The notes under the pieces are model-generated. The model was not told where the DNA came from and ran no database searches. It saw only the letters and a program-made list of their open reading frames with translations. From Caulobacter ginsengisoli (GTDB lineage: Bacteria; Pseudomonadota; Alphaproteobacteria; Caulobacterales; Caulobacteraceae): a DNA stretch of 64,000 bases. Made by a program: the position numbers and the translations under genes. Shown here one piece after another: positions 54,641 to 63,970 of the stretch. Every line of letters begins with the position of its first letter. Within the stretch, counting starts at the first letter, position 1. Where the stretch lies: the NCBI RefSeq assembly GCF_030814835.1, contig NZ_JAUSVS010000001.1, forward strand, positions 124,001 to 188,000. The letters run 5' to 3'.

Positions 54641-55075
54641 GTGTCTAGTTTGTCCGGTATGACTAGGGCTGTTCTGAGCGGTGTCCTGGGTGCGGCGCTT
54701 TTTGGAGTGGTTCAGGTCGCGGTTGCCAGCCCTCAGCCGAAATCCATCGTCGTTGGTCCAGCTCCTCCTGCGTGGAATGAAGCGACCACCGTCACCCAGG
54801 CCGGAACCTTCGTCTGCGGCGGCGCCACGGCTGAATACAGCTTCACAATCCAGGCGAAGGTTGGAATCACAGCGCTTTCGGCCAGCGTCTCGGGGCGGCC
54901 GGTCGCCGCCGCTGAGTTGGAACGCGTAAAGCGGGAGATCAATGCCCACCCGGGATTCGATTTCGTCAGCTTCAACTGCAACGACCGGAGCTACGTCTTC
55001 CAGTTCAACCGTTATGGCGCCGAAGGGCAGGCCGACTGGTCGGCTTCGATCCAGGGTAGCCTGCCCGGCAGCTGA
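54641..55075 (+). CDS. Small exported protein, possible immunity partner
   Basis: A 144-residue protein from the GTG at 54641 (GGAGG 6 bases before). It has a signal peptide (LSGVLGAALFGVVQVAVASP) and a mature domain of about 115 residues with two Cys (TFVCGGATAEYSFTIQAK and FNCNDRSYVFQFNRYG) that could pair. No known family is recognised. It follows the double-glycine-leader protein on the same strand after a hairpin. Periplasmic location and size fit an immunity or inhibitor protein against that effector; this is inference from context. It converges on the oxygenase gene with 6 bases between stops. Confidence 0.68.
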   Translation: MSSLSGMTRAVLSGVLGAALFGVVQVAVASPQPKSIVVGPAPPAWNEATTVTQAGTFVCGGATAEYSFTIQAKVGITALSASVSGRPVAAAELERVKREINAHPGFDFVSFNCNDRSYVFQFNRYGAEGQADWSASIQGSLPGS

Positions 55076-55081
55076 CCGGCC

Positions 55082-55672
55082 TCACCGCCGCGTCTTGAAC
55101 ACATAAACCACCCGCAGGATCGGGCATTCCCGGGACGGCGGCCGGGCGCAGTGCGGGTTGTCGCCGCGGAACCAGCTGACGCGGCCGGGCCTTGGCTGGA
55201 TCGCCTCGGCGATCTCGACGCCGTCGTCGTCCATGACCAGGGTCTCGCCGCCCCAGTTGGGCTCCCAGTGGCGGTGGGCGTAGTAGACGAAGGTCCACAG
55301 CGAGGGGTCCGGGGCGTTGTCGCGGTGGATATCGCCGCCGCCGCCGTAGGTGTGGCCATTGGCGTAGACCCGCACCAGGGTATGGCCCTGGGCCACCGTC
55401 TCGGCCAGCCGGTTCCACAGCGACAGGATCGGCTCGACGAACGGGCGATCCAGCAGTTCGGGCAGGCAGTCGCCCAGATTGCTGCCGATATCGCCGGCGA
55501 AGTCGCAGTTCCAGAAGGCGTAGCCAAAGCCGGCCCCATTCGACCGCCAGCCGTATTTCCAGATGTTGCGCTCGGCCATGGCCGACAGCCGCTCGGCCAG
55601 GTCGGGCGGCGCCAACCCATCCTGGATGCGCACACGCGGCGGGGCGGGGCTGGCGGGGATCGGCGCGGTCAT
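55082..55672 (-). CDS. 2OG-Fe(II) oxygenase family protein
   Basis: A 196-residue non-haem iron dioxygenase of the prolyl-4-hydroxylase-like group. Iron ligands are His116 and Asp118 in GGGGDIHRDNAPDP and distal His174 in RGDNPHCARP; Arg177 or Arg185 could bind 2-oxoglutarate. The double-stranded beta-helix core includes WTFVYYAHRHWEPNWGGETL and EAIQPRPGRVSWF. Such enzymes hydroxylate protein side chains or small molecules. Its ATG overlaps the stop of the nucleotidyltransferase gene as ATGA, so it is the third member of the Fic-NTase-oxygenase operon. Confidence 0.82.
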   Translation of the reverse strand: MTAPIPASPAPPRVRIQDGLAPPDLAERLSAMAERNIWKYGWRSNGAGFGYAFWNCDFAGDIGSNLGDCLPELLDRPFVEPILSLWNRLAETVAQGHTLVRVYANGHTYGGGGDIHRDNAPDPSLWTFVYYAHRHWEPNWGGETLVMDDDGVEIAEAIQPRPGRVSWFRGDNPHCARPPSRECPILRVVYVFKTRR

Positions 55673-56247
55673 TGCGGCTCCTTCGTCGATGGCTCGCCGG
55701 CGGCTGTCGCCGGTTGCGGCCAGCCGTCCGGGACCAGCAGCACGCAGCCCTTGCCGGGACCGCCGCCGGCGCGGTCGGCGGCGTAGAGATTGTTGAAGAA
55801 CAGGGCGACCTTCAGGGTCAGCACGATCGACACGTCGCAGGGGAAGGGGCGGGCGTCGACGCCGGCCTGCAGCATCACGGCGCGGCTGGCGGCGATCTCG
55901 TCCGCCGGCGTCTCCCCTTCGGCCTCGTAGAAGATCACGCAATCCAGATCCTTCGGCGCGGCGACCGCCTGGTCGATGAAGCTGCCGCCGACGATGACCG
56001 CCGTGACCCGCGCGCCCACCGCCCGGAAACCGGCCAGGCCCGTCTCCAGCGCCGCGACCAGATGGGCCCGGCGCTCCCCCTGTCCGAAGGCCTGGCGGAA
56101 GGCGGTGGCGGCGACCACCACCGGCGAGGCGTTGACGAAGCTGGCCCGGGCGATATCGGTGTTGAACAGGGTGATCTGTCCCTCGTCGAGGGCCGCCCGC
56201 GACCACAGTTCGAACTGGCGCGCCAGGATGTCCAGGCCCTCGCCCAT
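55669..56247 (-). CDS. Nucleotidyltransferase-like protein (DUF6932 type)
   Basis: A 192-residue protein with a pol-beta-type nucleotidyltransferase signature: VIVGGSFIDQAVAAPKDLDC (Gly-Ser then Asp-x-Asp) followed by CVIFYEAEG and a third acidic position in FPCDVSIVLTLK. The N-terminal part is helical. The pattern is that of DUF6932/MNT-like enzymes, which can AMPylate partner toxins in TA systems; that activity is not shown here. It starts at the last base of the Fic gene stop and overlaps the oxygenase start by 4 bases. Confidence 0.7.
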   Translation of the reverse strand: MGEGLDILARQFELWSRAALDEGQITLFNTDIARASFVNASPVVVAATAFRQAFGQGERRAHLVAALETGLAGFRAVGARVTAVIVGGSFIDQAVAAPKDLDCVIFYEAEGETPADEIAASRAVMLQAGVDARPFPCDVSIVLTLKVALFFNNLYAADRAGGGPGKGCVLLVPDGWPQPATAAGEPSTKEPQ

Positions 56248-57020
56248 CAGCCGACCACCCGGTGCAGGGTGCGCACCGCCTGGCCCAGGGCGACCGCGAA
56301 GGCCTCCCAGCGGTCATGAATCTCGGCCCCGCGCATCGGCATCAGCAGGCCGCCCCGGGTCAGGCCGTTCAGTTCGCGCAAGGGCAGATAGGGGCCCGCC
56401 GGCCGCACCAGGCTGTTGAACACGATCCGCGAGAGCCGCCCGTTGCCGTCGGCGAACGGGTGGGCGTTCTGGATGGCGACATAGGCGACCACCGCCGCCC
56501 GCACGGGATCATCCGGCCAGGTTTGATGCAGAAACGCCCACAGCCGGGCCATCTGATCAGGGACTTCGGCGGCGTCGGGATAACGGACGAACTGGCCCCA
56601 GTCGTCCGGTACGGTCTCGGCGGGCCCCGTCCGGAACTCGGCGGCAGGCCGGTCCGACGCGGCGGCGGCGATGTCTTTCAGCAGGGCGATGAAGGCCGCC
56701 GGGTCCGCCGCCGCCAGAGAGTCCGCCAGAGCGGCCGCATACCGGTCGCGCAGGCCCCATTCCATCTCGGCGTAGGCCAGCAGCGCCTGGCCATCCTTCT
56801 GATCCTCGGCGACGCGCCCGGCGGACAGAGGCTGCAGGAAGACGAACGGGGCCGGCGCGGGCGGCCCGTCCGCCAGCGCAGCCAGCCAACGCCGCAACGC
56901 CGTCTCGAACCCGGCTGGCGTCTCGTCGAGAATGCGGCTCAGCAACTGGAGCCAGCGGCGGGCGCCCAGGTCATTCGGTGGCAGCGCCAACAGCTTTCGC
57001 TCGATCCCCCGCGCCTGCAT
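56247..57020 (-). CDS. Fic-domain protein
   Basis: A 257-residue protein with a complete Fic active-site motif, HPFADGNGRLSR, His187 to Arg198, so AMPylation or a related nucleotide transfer from NTP onto a target hydroxyl is expected. The N-terminal 100 residues are helical and contain no clear inhibitory (S/T)xxxE(G/N) helix that can be assigned by eye. The ATG at 57020 is preceded by a nine-G run; an upstream GTG at 57035 would place this run inside the coding region. It is the first gene of a tight operon with the NTase and the 2OG oxygenase. Confidence 0.85.
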   Translation of the reverse strand: MQARGIERKLLALPPNDLGARRWLQLLSRILDETPAGFETALRRWLAALADGPPAPAPFVFLQPLSAGRVAEDQKDGQALLAYAEMEWGLRDRYAAALADSLAAADPAAFIALLKDIAAAASDRPAAEFRTGPAETVPDDWGQFVRYPDAAEVPDQMARLWAFLHQTWPDDPVRAAVVAYVAIQNAHPFADGNGRLSRIVFNSLVRPAGPYLPLRELNGLTRGGLLMPMRGAEIHDRWEAFAVALGQAVRTLHRVVG

Positions 57021-57022
57021 AA

Positions 57023-57031
57023 CCCCCCCCC
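57023..57031 (-). repeat. Nine-base homopolymeric G tract before fic
   Basis: G9 on the minus strand, ending two bases before the ATG at 57020 (GGGGGGGGGTTATG). It serves as, or disturbs, the ribosome-binding site; with a GTG start at 57035 it would lie within codons 2-5. Tracts of this length slip during replication and could vary expression. Confidence 0.7.
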
Positions 57032-57151
57032 GCACCGCTAAGCGCTATTTCATACTGTCACACAATTGGCGATTGCCAAGCCGCTCCCAAGGCGCTCCAA
57101 GCCGCCACATCCGTGGTTGACCCCGCCACGGACCCATGGCTTTGCGGGGCC

Positions 57152-57676
57152 ATGCCCCTCTATCCCGCCACCGACGCCGACCTCGCCGCCATCGCCGCCC
57201 TGGTCAACTCCGCCTATCGCGGGGAAACCTCCCGCCAGGGCTGGACCACCGAGGCCGACTATCTGGGCGGCCAGCGCACCGACGAGGCTACTTTGCGGGC
57301 CGAACTGGCCGAGCAGCCGGGCGCCCTGCTGCTGACCCTGCGGGACGAACCGACCAGCGAGCTGCTGGGCAGCGTCTGGCTGGAGCCGGCCGAGGCGGGG
57401 GTCTGGTATCTGGGCATGCTCACCGTCCGCCCCGACATCCAGGACCGCCAGCTGGGCCGCACCCTGATGGCCGGCGCCGAGGCCTATGCGGCAGGGCAGG
57501 GGGCCGGGCGCATCCGCATGACCGTCGTCAATGTCCGCGACACCCTGATCGCCTGGTACGAGCGGCGCGGCTATGCGCTGACCGGCCAGACCCTGCCGTT
57601 CCCCTACGAGGACCAGCGGTTTGGGGAGCCGATGCGGGACGACCTGCATTTCGTGGTGATGGAGAAGGCCCTCTAG
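57152..57676 (+). CDS. GNAT-family N-acetyltransferase
   Basis: A 174-residue acetyl-CoA-dependent acyltransferase. It begins PLYPATDADLAAIAALVNSA (motif C/D region); the central strand is VWYLGMLTVRPDIQDRQLGR, giving the pyrophosphate-binding motif (Q/R-x-x-G-x-G/A variant QDRQLGRTL), and the C-terminal part has IAWYERRGYALTGQTLPF. The start at 57152 is chosen for the family N-terminus; an upstream GTG at 57113 is possible. Substrate unknown. It is divergent from the fic operon. Confidence 0.85.
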   Translation: MPLYPATDADLAAIAALVNSAYRGETSRQGWTTEADYLGGQRTDEATLRAELAEQPGALLLTLRDEPTSELLGSVWLEPAEAGVWYLGMLTVRPDIQDRQLGRTLMAGAEAYAAGQGAGRIRMTVVNVRDTLIAWYERRGYALTGQTLPFPYEDQRFGEPMRDDLHFVVMEKAL

Positions 57677-57776
57677 CGGCCCGCATTACCCAGAATTAAC
57701 CCCGCCCACCGTTGCCGCGCCGCCCTCGCGGGCCTACCCGTTGCGGTTAATCCGTAACACCTGGGGAATCCCGCCC

Positions 57777-59612
57777 GTGACCAACCGTCGCCAACTGCTC
57801 CTCTCGGCCGCCGCTCTGGGCCTGGCCGCCGCCGCGCCGCGGTTCGCCGCCGCCGCCGATGCGGCCCCCGCCACCGGCGAGGCCGCCAAGCTCAACACCC
57901 TGTTCGACCAGCTGATGGCGCGCCAGCTGCGCCAGTCGCCCGAGCTGGCCACGGCGCTGGGCGTCGACACCGGCGCGCTGGCCTGGACCAAGTCGGAGCT
58001 GTCCGACGCCTCGCTGCAGGCCCTGGCCGACAACAAGGCCAGCAACGCCGAGGGGCTGGGCAAGCTAAAGGCCATCGACCGCAAGGCCCTGACCGGGACC
58101 GACGCCATCAACTACGACACCGTCGAGTTCGTGCTGGCGACCCAGGCCGAGGGCGACGCCAAGTTCAACTACGGGACCGGCGGCTCGGGTTCGCCCTATG
58201 TCATCTCCCAGCTGACCGGCATCTACCAGCAGGCCCCGGACTTCCTCGACAACCAGCACACCATCGAGACCAAGGCCGACGCCGACGCCTATCTGGCCCG
58301 CCTGGAGGCCTTCAGCCGGGTGCTCGACCAGGAGGTCGTCATCGCCCGGCGCGACGCGGCCCAGGGCGTCATCCCGCCCGACTTCATTATCGACAAGACC
58401 CTGATCCAGCTGAAGACCATGATCGCCAACGGGGCCGACAAGTCGCCCCTGGTCGAATCCATCGCCCGCCGGACCAAGGAGAAGGGCATCGCCGGCGACT
58501 ATGCCGGCATGGCCGCCAGCCTCTACGAGGAGCAGATCCGCCCGGCCCTGGCCCGCCAGCAGGCCCTGATGGAGGAATGGCGGCCTAAGGCCGTGCATGA
58601 CGCCGGCTGCTGGCGCCTGCCCGACGGCGACGACTACTACGCCGTCTCGCTGCGCAACTACACGACCTCGAACATCACGCCCGACGAGGTCCACAAGACC
58701 GGCCTCGACCTCTGCAAGAGCCTGAGCGCCGAGGCCGACAAGCTGATGAAGAAGGCCGGCTATTCCAAGGGGAGCGTCGGCGAGCGCTACCGCGCCATGT
58801 ACAGCGACCCCAAGCTGCAGTACGAGAATACCGACGCGGGCAAGGACAAGCTGATCGCCGACCTCAACGTCAAGGTCGAGACCATCCAGGCCAAGCTGCC
58901 GGCCTGGTTCGGCCAGCTGCCCAAGGCCAAGCTGGTCATCAAGCGGGTGCCCAAGGCCATCGAGGCCGGCGCGCCCGGTGGCTATTACAACGGCCCCTCG
59001 CTGGATGGCTCGCGGCCCGGCATCTACTGGATCAACCTGCGCGACACCGCCGAGACCCCCAGCTGGACCCTGCCGACCCTGACCTATCACGAGGGGATTC
59101 CGGGCCACCACCTGCAGAACGCCCTCTCCAACGAGGCCGGCGACCTGCCGCTGATCCGCAAGGTCATCTGGTTCTCGGGCTATGGCGAGGGCTGGGCCCT
59201 CTATGCCGAGGAACTGGCCATCGAGATGGGCATGTACGAGAAGGACACGCTGGGTCATATCGGCCAGGTCCACGACGCCCTGTTCCGCGCCGTGCGGCTG
59301 GTGGTGGACAGCGGCATGCACTCCAAGCACTGGAGCCGCGAGCAGGCGATCAAGTTCTATGTCGACGCCATCGGCGACCAGGAGGCCGGCGCCATCACCG
59401 AGATCGAGCGCTACTGCGCCTGGCCGGGCCAGGCCTGCAGCTACATGGTCGGCAAGCTGGACTGGCTGAAGGTGCGGGCCAAGGCCAAGAAGGCGCTGGG
59501 CAAGAAGTTCGACATCCGCAAGTTCCACGACGCGGGGCTGCTGTCGGGGGCCATGCCGCTGACGGTGCTGGAGGCGGCGATCGACAACTATATCGCTGCG
59601 AACAAGGGCTAA
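57777..59612 (+). CDS. DUF885-family exported metallopeptidase-like protein
   Basis: A 611-residue protein from the GTG at 57777 with a twin-arginine-type or Sec signal (TNRRQLLLSAAALGLAAAAP). The family hallmark HEGIPGHH (His438) lies in LTYHEGIPGHHLQNALSNE, a zinc-binding HExxxGHH variant, and is followed by WFSGYGEGWALYAEELAIEM. DUF885 proteins are presumed periplasmic or outer-surface carboxypeptidase/dipeptidase-like enzymes. The gene stands alone and converges on the EAL gene with 10 bases between stops. Confidence 0.88.
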   Translation: MTNRRQLLLSAAALGLAAAAPRFAAAADAAPATGEAAKLNTLFDQLMARQLRQSPELATALGVDTGALAWTKSELSDASLQALADNKASNAEGLGKLKAIDRKALTGTDAINYDTVEFVLATQAEGDAKFNYGTGGSGSPYVISQLTGIYQQAPDFLDNQHTIETKADADAYLARLEAFSRVLDQEVVIARRDAAQGVIPPDFIIDKTLIQLKTMIANGADKSPLVESIARRTKEKGIAGDYAGMAASLYEEQIRPALARQQALMEEWRPKAVHDAGCWRLPDGDDYYAVSLRNYTTSNITPDEVHKTGLDLCKSLSAEADKLMKKAGYSKGSVGERYRAMYSDPKLQYENTDAGKDKLIADLNVKVETIQAKLPAWFGQLPKAKLVIKRVPKAIEAGAPGGYYNGPSLDGSRPGIYWINLRDTAETPSWTLPTLTYHEGIPGHHLQNALSNEAGDLPLIRKVIWFSGYGEGWALYAEELAIEMGMYEKDTLGHIGQVHDALFRAVRLVVDSGMHSKHWSREQAIKFYVDAIGDQEAGAITEIERYCAWPGQACSYMVGKLDWLKVRAKAKKALGKKFDIRKFHDAGLLSGAMPLTVLEAAIDNYIAANKG

Positions 59613-59622
59613 ACCCTAGAAG

Positions 59623-61248
59623 CTACCGCCAGTCGTCCCGGGTCCCCATCCGCCGCGCCGGCAACGGTGCGGCGGCTTCGCGGGTGTCGGGCCATTCCGG
59701 GATCGCCATCGGCCGGCCGTAGAGCCAGCCCTGGGCGAAGTCGACGCCTTCGCGGCGCACGACCTCTTCGATCTCGGCGGTCTCGACCATCTCGGCGACG
59801 GTGCGGACCTTCAGGTCCTTGGCCAGGCGTACGATGTGGCGGACCAGGGCGGCGTCGCGGCCCTCGCTGGCCAGGTCGCGGACATAGCGGCCGTCGATCT
59901 TGATGATGTCCACCGACAGCCTCTGCAGATAGCCCAGCGAGGCGGCGCCGGACCCGAAGTCGTCCAGGCAGACCATGGAACCCATTTCGCGCAATGTCTG
60001 AATATGGGCGTTGGCGCGGTCGAAATCGTCGATGGCGCTGCTCTCGGTGAGCTCGAAGATCAGCCGGCCCTTGGACTTGGGATTGCGCTCGATGAGCCGC
60101 GTCAGCCCCTCGATGAAGGGACTGGAGATCATGCTGGCCCCGGAGACATTGACCGCCAGCTTCAGCCGGCCGGTGCGGTCGGCGTTGAGCTGGCGCACCG
60201 CCTGCTCGGCGATGGCGCGGTCCAGCTCCTCGATCAGTTCGAACTCCTCGGCCATGCGGACCATGGCGAAGGCGTCGGCCCCGTCCTCGAACCGCACCAG
60301 CGCCTCATGATGGCTGACCGAGTGGTCCTTCAGGGCCAGGACCGGCTGGTAGGCCAGGGTGAAGCGGCGCTGACTGACCGCCATCCCCAGCTCGCCGGCC
60401 CGGGTCAGGGTGCGGCGGACCGAGCGGTTCATGGCCTCGGCCAGCGAGGCCGGCGGGCTGTCGGGAATGCCCTCGCGGGCGAAGTCGTCCAGGGCGAAGC
60501 GCAGGGCCTTGCTGAAGCGGGCGGCGCCGGGATTCTCGATGGGCACGGCCAGGGCCGCGGCGGTGACGGCGCCGGCCTGGTCGGAGGTGCGGATGGCGCG
60601 GCTCAGTCGTTTGGCCATAACCTCGGCCGCCTCGCCGCGCTCGCGCAGCAGGGCGTAGCGCTCGCCCTCGACGTGGGTGGCGGCCCCGCCGCCCTGGGCT
60701 TCGGCCCGCAGCGCGCCGGCCACCTGCTGGTCCAGGGTCGCCGCCTCGGGGGGCGTGAGCGCCTTGCGCACGGCCTCCAGGCCGTTGAATTCGATCATCG
60801 CCAGTTCGAAATCCTGGCCGGTCACCCGCGCCGCCTCGGCCAGGCCCTTGGCCAGGTCCTCGAAGACGGCCCGGTCGTGCAGCGCCTGGCCGGCCTTGGG
60901 GGCCAGGGCCGGCTTGGCGGCGGGGGCGATGGCGCAACAGATCACGCCGGGGTTCTCGGACAGCATGCGGGCGGTCAGGCTGATGGCGCCGCCCGCCGCC
61001 AGCCGAACCTGCACGGGACCGCGCCGGGCGCCGTCGTCGAGCGCGGCGAACATCGCCTCCAGCAACGGCCGGTCGTCGGCGTCGATCAGGAAGCGCCAGC
61101 CGCCGCTGATCAGGGCCTGCTCGGTCTTGCCGACCATCGCCTGGGCCGCGCCCAGCACGAAGGTGATGGCCCCGGACAGATCGATCTCCAACAGCAGGTC
61201 GGCGCTGGTGAAGGCGAAGCCGGCGAGGCGGCGGACAGCGTTGGACAA
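59623..61248 (-). CDS. PAS/degenerate-GGDEF EAL-domain protein
   Basis: About 541 residues from a TTG at 61248, preceded by GGGGAGAG. N-terminal PAS-like segment (DLLLEIDLSGAITFVLGAAQ), a middle region in the place of a GGDEF domain without the GGDEF motif, and a C-terminal EAL domain: HHEALVRFEDG, a conserved ELTES, CLDDFGSGAASLGYLQRLSV and IKIDGRYVRDL. The ExL/DDFG/Lys set looks intact, so c-di-GMP phosphodiesterase activity is plausible. A gene of this type lies just before recA in Caulobacter. Soluble; an upstream TTG at 61263 is an alternative start. Confidence 0.85.
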   Translation of the reverse strand: MSNAVRRLAGFAFTSADLLLEIDLSGAITFVLGAAQAMVGKTEQALISGGWRFLIDADDRPLLEAMFAALDDGARRGPVQVRLAAGGAISLTARMLSENPGVICCAIAPAAKPALAPKAGQALHDRAVFEDLAKGLAEAARVTGQDFELAMIEFNGLEAVRKALTPPEAATLDQQVAGALRAEAQGGGAATHVEGERYALLRERGEAAEVMAKRLSRAIRTSDQAGAVTAAALAVPIENPGAARFSKALRFALDDFAREGIPDSPPASLAEAMNRSVRRTLTRAGELGMAVSQRRFTLAYQPVLALKDHSVSHHEALVRFEDGADAFAMVRMAEEFELIEELDRAIAEQAVRQLNADRTGRLKLAVNVSGASMISSPFIEGLTRLIERNPKSKGRLIFELTESSAIDDFDRANAHIQTLREMGSMVCLDDFGSGAASLGYLQRLSVDIIKIDGRYVRDLASEGRDAALVRHIVRLAKDLKVRTVAEMVETAEIEEVVRREGVDFAQGWLYGRPMAIPEWPDTREAAAPLPARRMGTRDDWR

Positions 61249-61383
61249 GAAGGCTCTCCCCAAAAGCGGCTCCTTTCAACCACAGCGGCCTTAAGGGGCC
61301 GTTTCCGGTAGGGTTCGAAAGCGGCCGGGCCTTGCGGCAAGGTGTCGCGAACGGCAGGTTGGCGGCGAGCCTTGGAGAGTTTC

Positions 61384-62532
61384 ATGCGCCGACTGTCGTT
61401 GCTGCTGGTCTTGCTCGCGCCGCTGGCCCTGGGCGCCGCGCCAGCCATCCCGGGCGAGTTCGTCCTCTGCGATCTGGAACACACCACCGAGGCCGGCGAT
61501 TGCCGTCGCGCCGAGCTCGACCGGACGCTACGGATGAACGACATCCAGGTCATCGGCACCCACAACAGCTACAAGCAGGCTATCTCGCCCCCCGAGTTCG
61601 CCGGACTGACCGCCGCGGCGCCGCAGGTCGCCGTGACGCTCGACTACAGCCACCCGCCGCTGGGCGAGCAGCTCGACGCCGGCGCCCGGCAATTGGAGTT
61701 GGACCTGCTCTACGACCCCGACGGCGGACGCTATGCCGACCCGCTGGGCCGCCGGCTGGCGCTCAAGCAGGGCGCGACTCTGCCGCCCTGGGACGACGCC
61801 CCGTACCGCGCCAAGGGGTTGAAGGTGCTGCATGTGCAGGACATCGACTACCGGTCGAACTGCCCGCGCTTCGCCGACTGTCTGGCGCAAATCCGCGCCT
61901 GGTCGAAGGCCCACCCCGACCACCTGCCGATCCTGATCCTCATCAACCTGAAGGAGGACGCGCTGCCGACGCCGGGCACGGTCAAGCCGTTGCTGTTCAA
62001 CGGCGAGGCCATGGACAGCATCGACGCCGAGATCCGGGCGGTCTTCTCCAAGGACGAGTTGGTCACGCCCGATCAGGTGCGCGGCCGGGCCGCGACCCTG
62101 GCTGCCGCCATCCGCCCCGATAAGGGTGGAAGCCGGGGCTGGCCCAGGCTTGCCCAGGCGAGAGGCAAGGTGTTCTTCGCCCTTGACGCCCCCAAGGACC
62201 AGGTTGACCGCTACCGCGCCGGCCGCAGGAACCTCGAGGGCAGAGTGATGTTCGTCAACGCCGAGCCGGGTGACGCCGACGCCGCCTACATCACCCTCAA
62301 CGACCCGGTGGCCGACGCCGACGCCATCAAGGCCGCCCTGGCCGCCGGCCTCATCGTCAGGACCCGGGCTGACGCCGACACGCTCGAGGCGCGCAAGGGC
62401 GACGTCTTTCGCCGCGAGGCCGCCCTCGGCTCGGGCGCGCAGTATGTTTCGACCGACTACCTGCGCCCGGACCCGCGGTTCGGAGACTATCGGGTAGAGT
62501 TGCCGGAGGGCATCGTGGGCTGGACGCGGTGA
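61384..62532 (+). CDS. Exported PI-PLC-like (PLC-C1) phosphodiesterase
   Basis: A 382-residue secreted protein with a signal peptide ([20 protein letters not shown]). It has the calcium-dependent phosphoinositide phospholipase C-like TIM-barrel pattern: [14 protein letters not shown] with the first catalytic His, [31 protein letters not shown] with the second His, and [12 protein letters not shown]. The C-terminal half ends with [14 protein letters not shown]. The bacterial substrate is unknown; phosphodiester headgroups are likely. Its stop overlaps the GTG of a small membrane protein. Confidence 0.85.
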   Translation: MRRLSLLLVLLAPLALGAAPAIPGEFVLCDLEHTTEAGDCRRAELDRTLRMNDIQVIGTHNSYKQAISPPEFAGLTAAAPQVAVTLDYSHPPLGEQLDAGARQLELDLLYDPDGGRYADPLGRRLALKQGATLPPWDDAPYRAKGLKVLHVQDIDYRSNCPRFADCLAQIRAWSKAHPDHLPILILINLKEDALPTPGTVKPLLFNGEAMDSIDAEIRAVFSKDELVTPDQVRGRAATLAAAIRPDKGGSRGWPRLAQARGKVFFALDAPKDQVDRYRAGRRNLEGRVMFVNAEPGDADAAYITLNDPVADADAIKAALAAGLIVRTRADADTLEARKGDVFRREAALGSGAQYVSTDYLRPDPRFGDYRVELPEGIVGWTR

Positions 62533-62753
62533 ATTCCAACTTCGTCGACCGGTTCCTGAAGGGCTTCGCGACGACGGGCGTCGTCCTGCTGGTCCTCCTG
62601 GGCGCGTTCGTCATCTACAGGCTGTTTCATGTCGCCAGCATCGGCGAAGCCGCCCGCCTGGTCGGGGGTTGGCTGGCCATGTCGTTCGGCGGCGGGCTGG
62701 CGGGCGGCGTCTACTACGGCGTCGTCGGCGTCTGGCCGCACCAGTTTCTCTAG
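62529..62753 (+). CDS. Small two-helix membrane protein
   Basis: A 74-residue protein starting at a GTG that overlaps the previous stop (GTGA). Two hydrophobic segments: about 14-32 ([19 protein letters not shown]) and about 45-66 ([20 protein letters not shown]). No family is recognised. The overlap indicates coupling to the PI-PLC-like gene. It ends 21 bases before the recA LexA box. Confidence 0.65.
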   Translation: MNSNFVDRFLKGFATTGVVLLVLLGAFVIYRLFHVASIGEAARLVGGWLAMSFGGGLAGGVYYGVVGVWPHQFL

Positions 62754-62773
62754 AAACTGCCGACGCGAAAAAA

Positions 62774-62788
62774 GAACATATTGCGAAC
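62774..62788 (-). promoter_or_regulatory. LexA (SOS) box of recA
   Basis: GAAC-ATATTGC-GAAC, the reverse complement of GTTC-N7-GTTC, which is the alphaproteobacterial LexA consensus. It lies 76 bases before the recA start. DNA damage-inducible repression by LexA is expected. Confidence 0.88.
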
Positions 62789-62863
62789 GAGAACAAACCA
62801 TGCACAATGCCTGCAACGGGCGAGCGGGTCGCCTATCGAACAGTCCGCCGAGGAGGCGGAATC

Positions 62864-63970
<1,107 letters not shown>

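Noticed and set aside
55082..56317. A 411-codon reading of the 2OG oxygenase extending upstream
   Set aside because: The extension is Arg/Gly-rich and overlaps the nucleotidyltransferase gene in another frame; the ATG at 55672 with ATGA overlap is far more likely.
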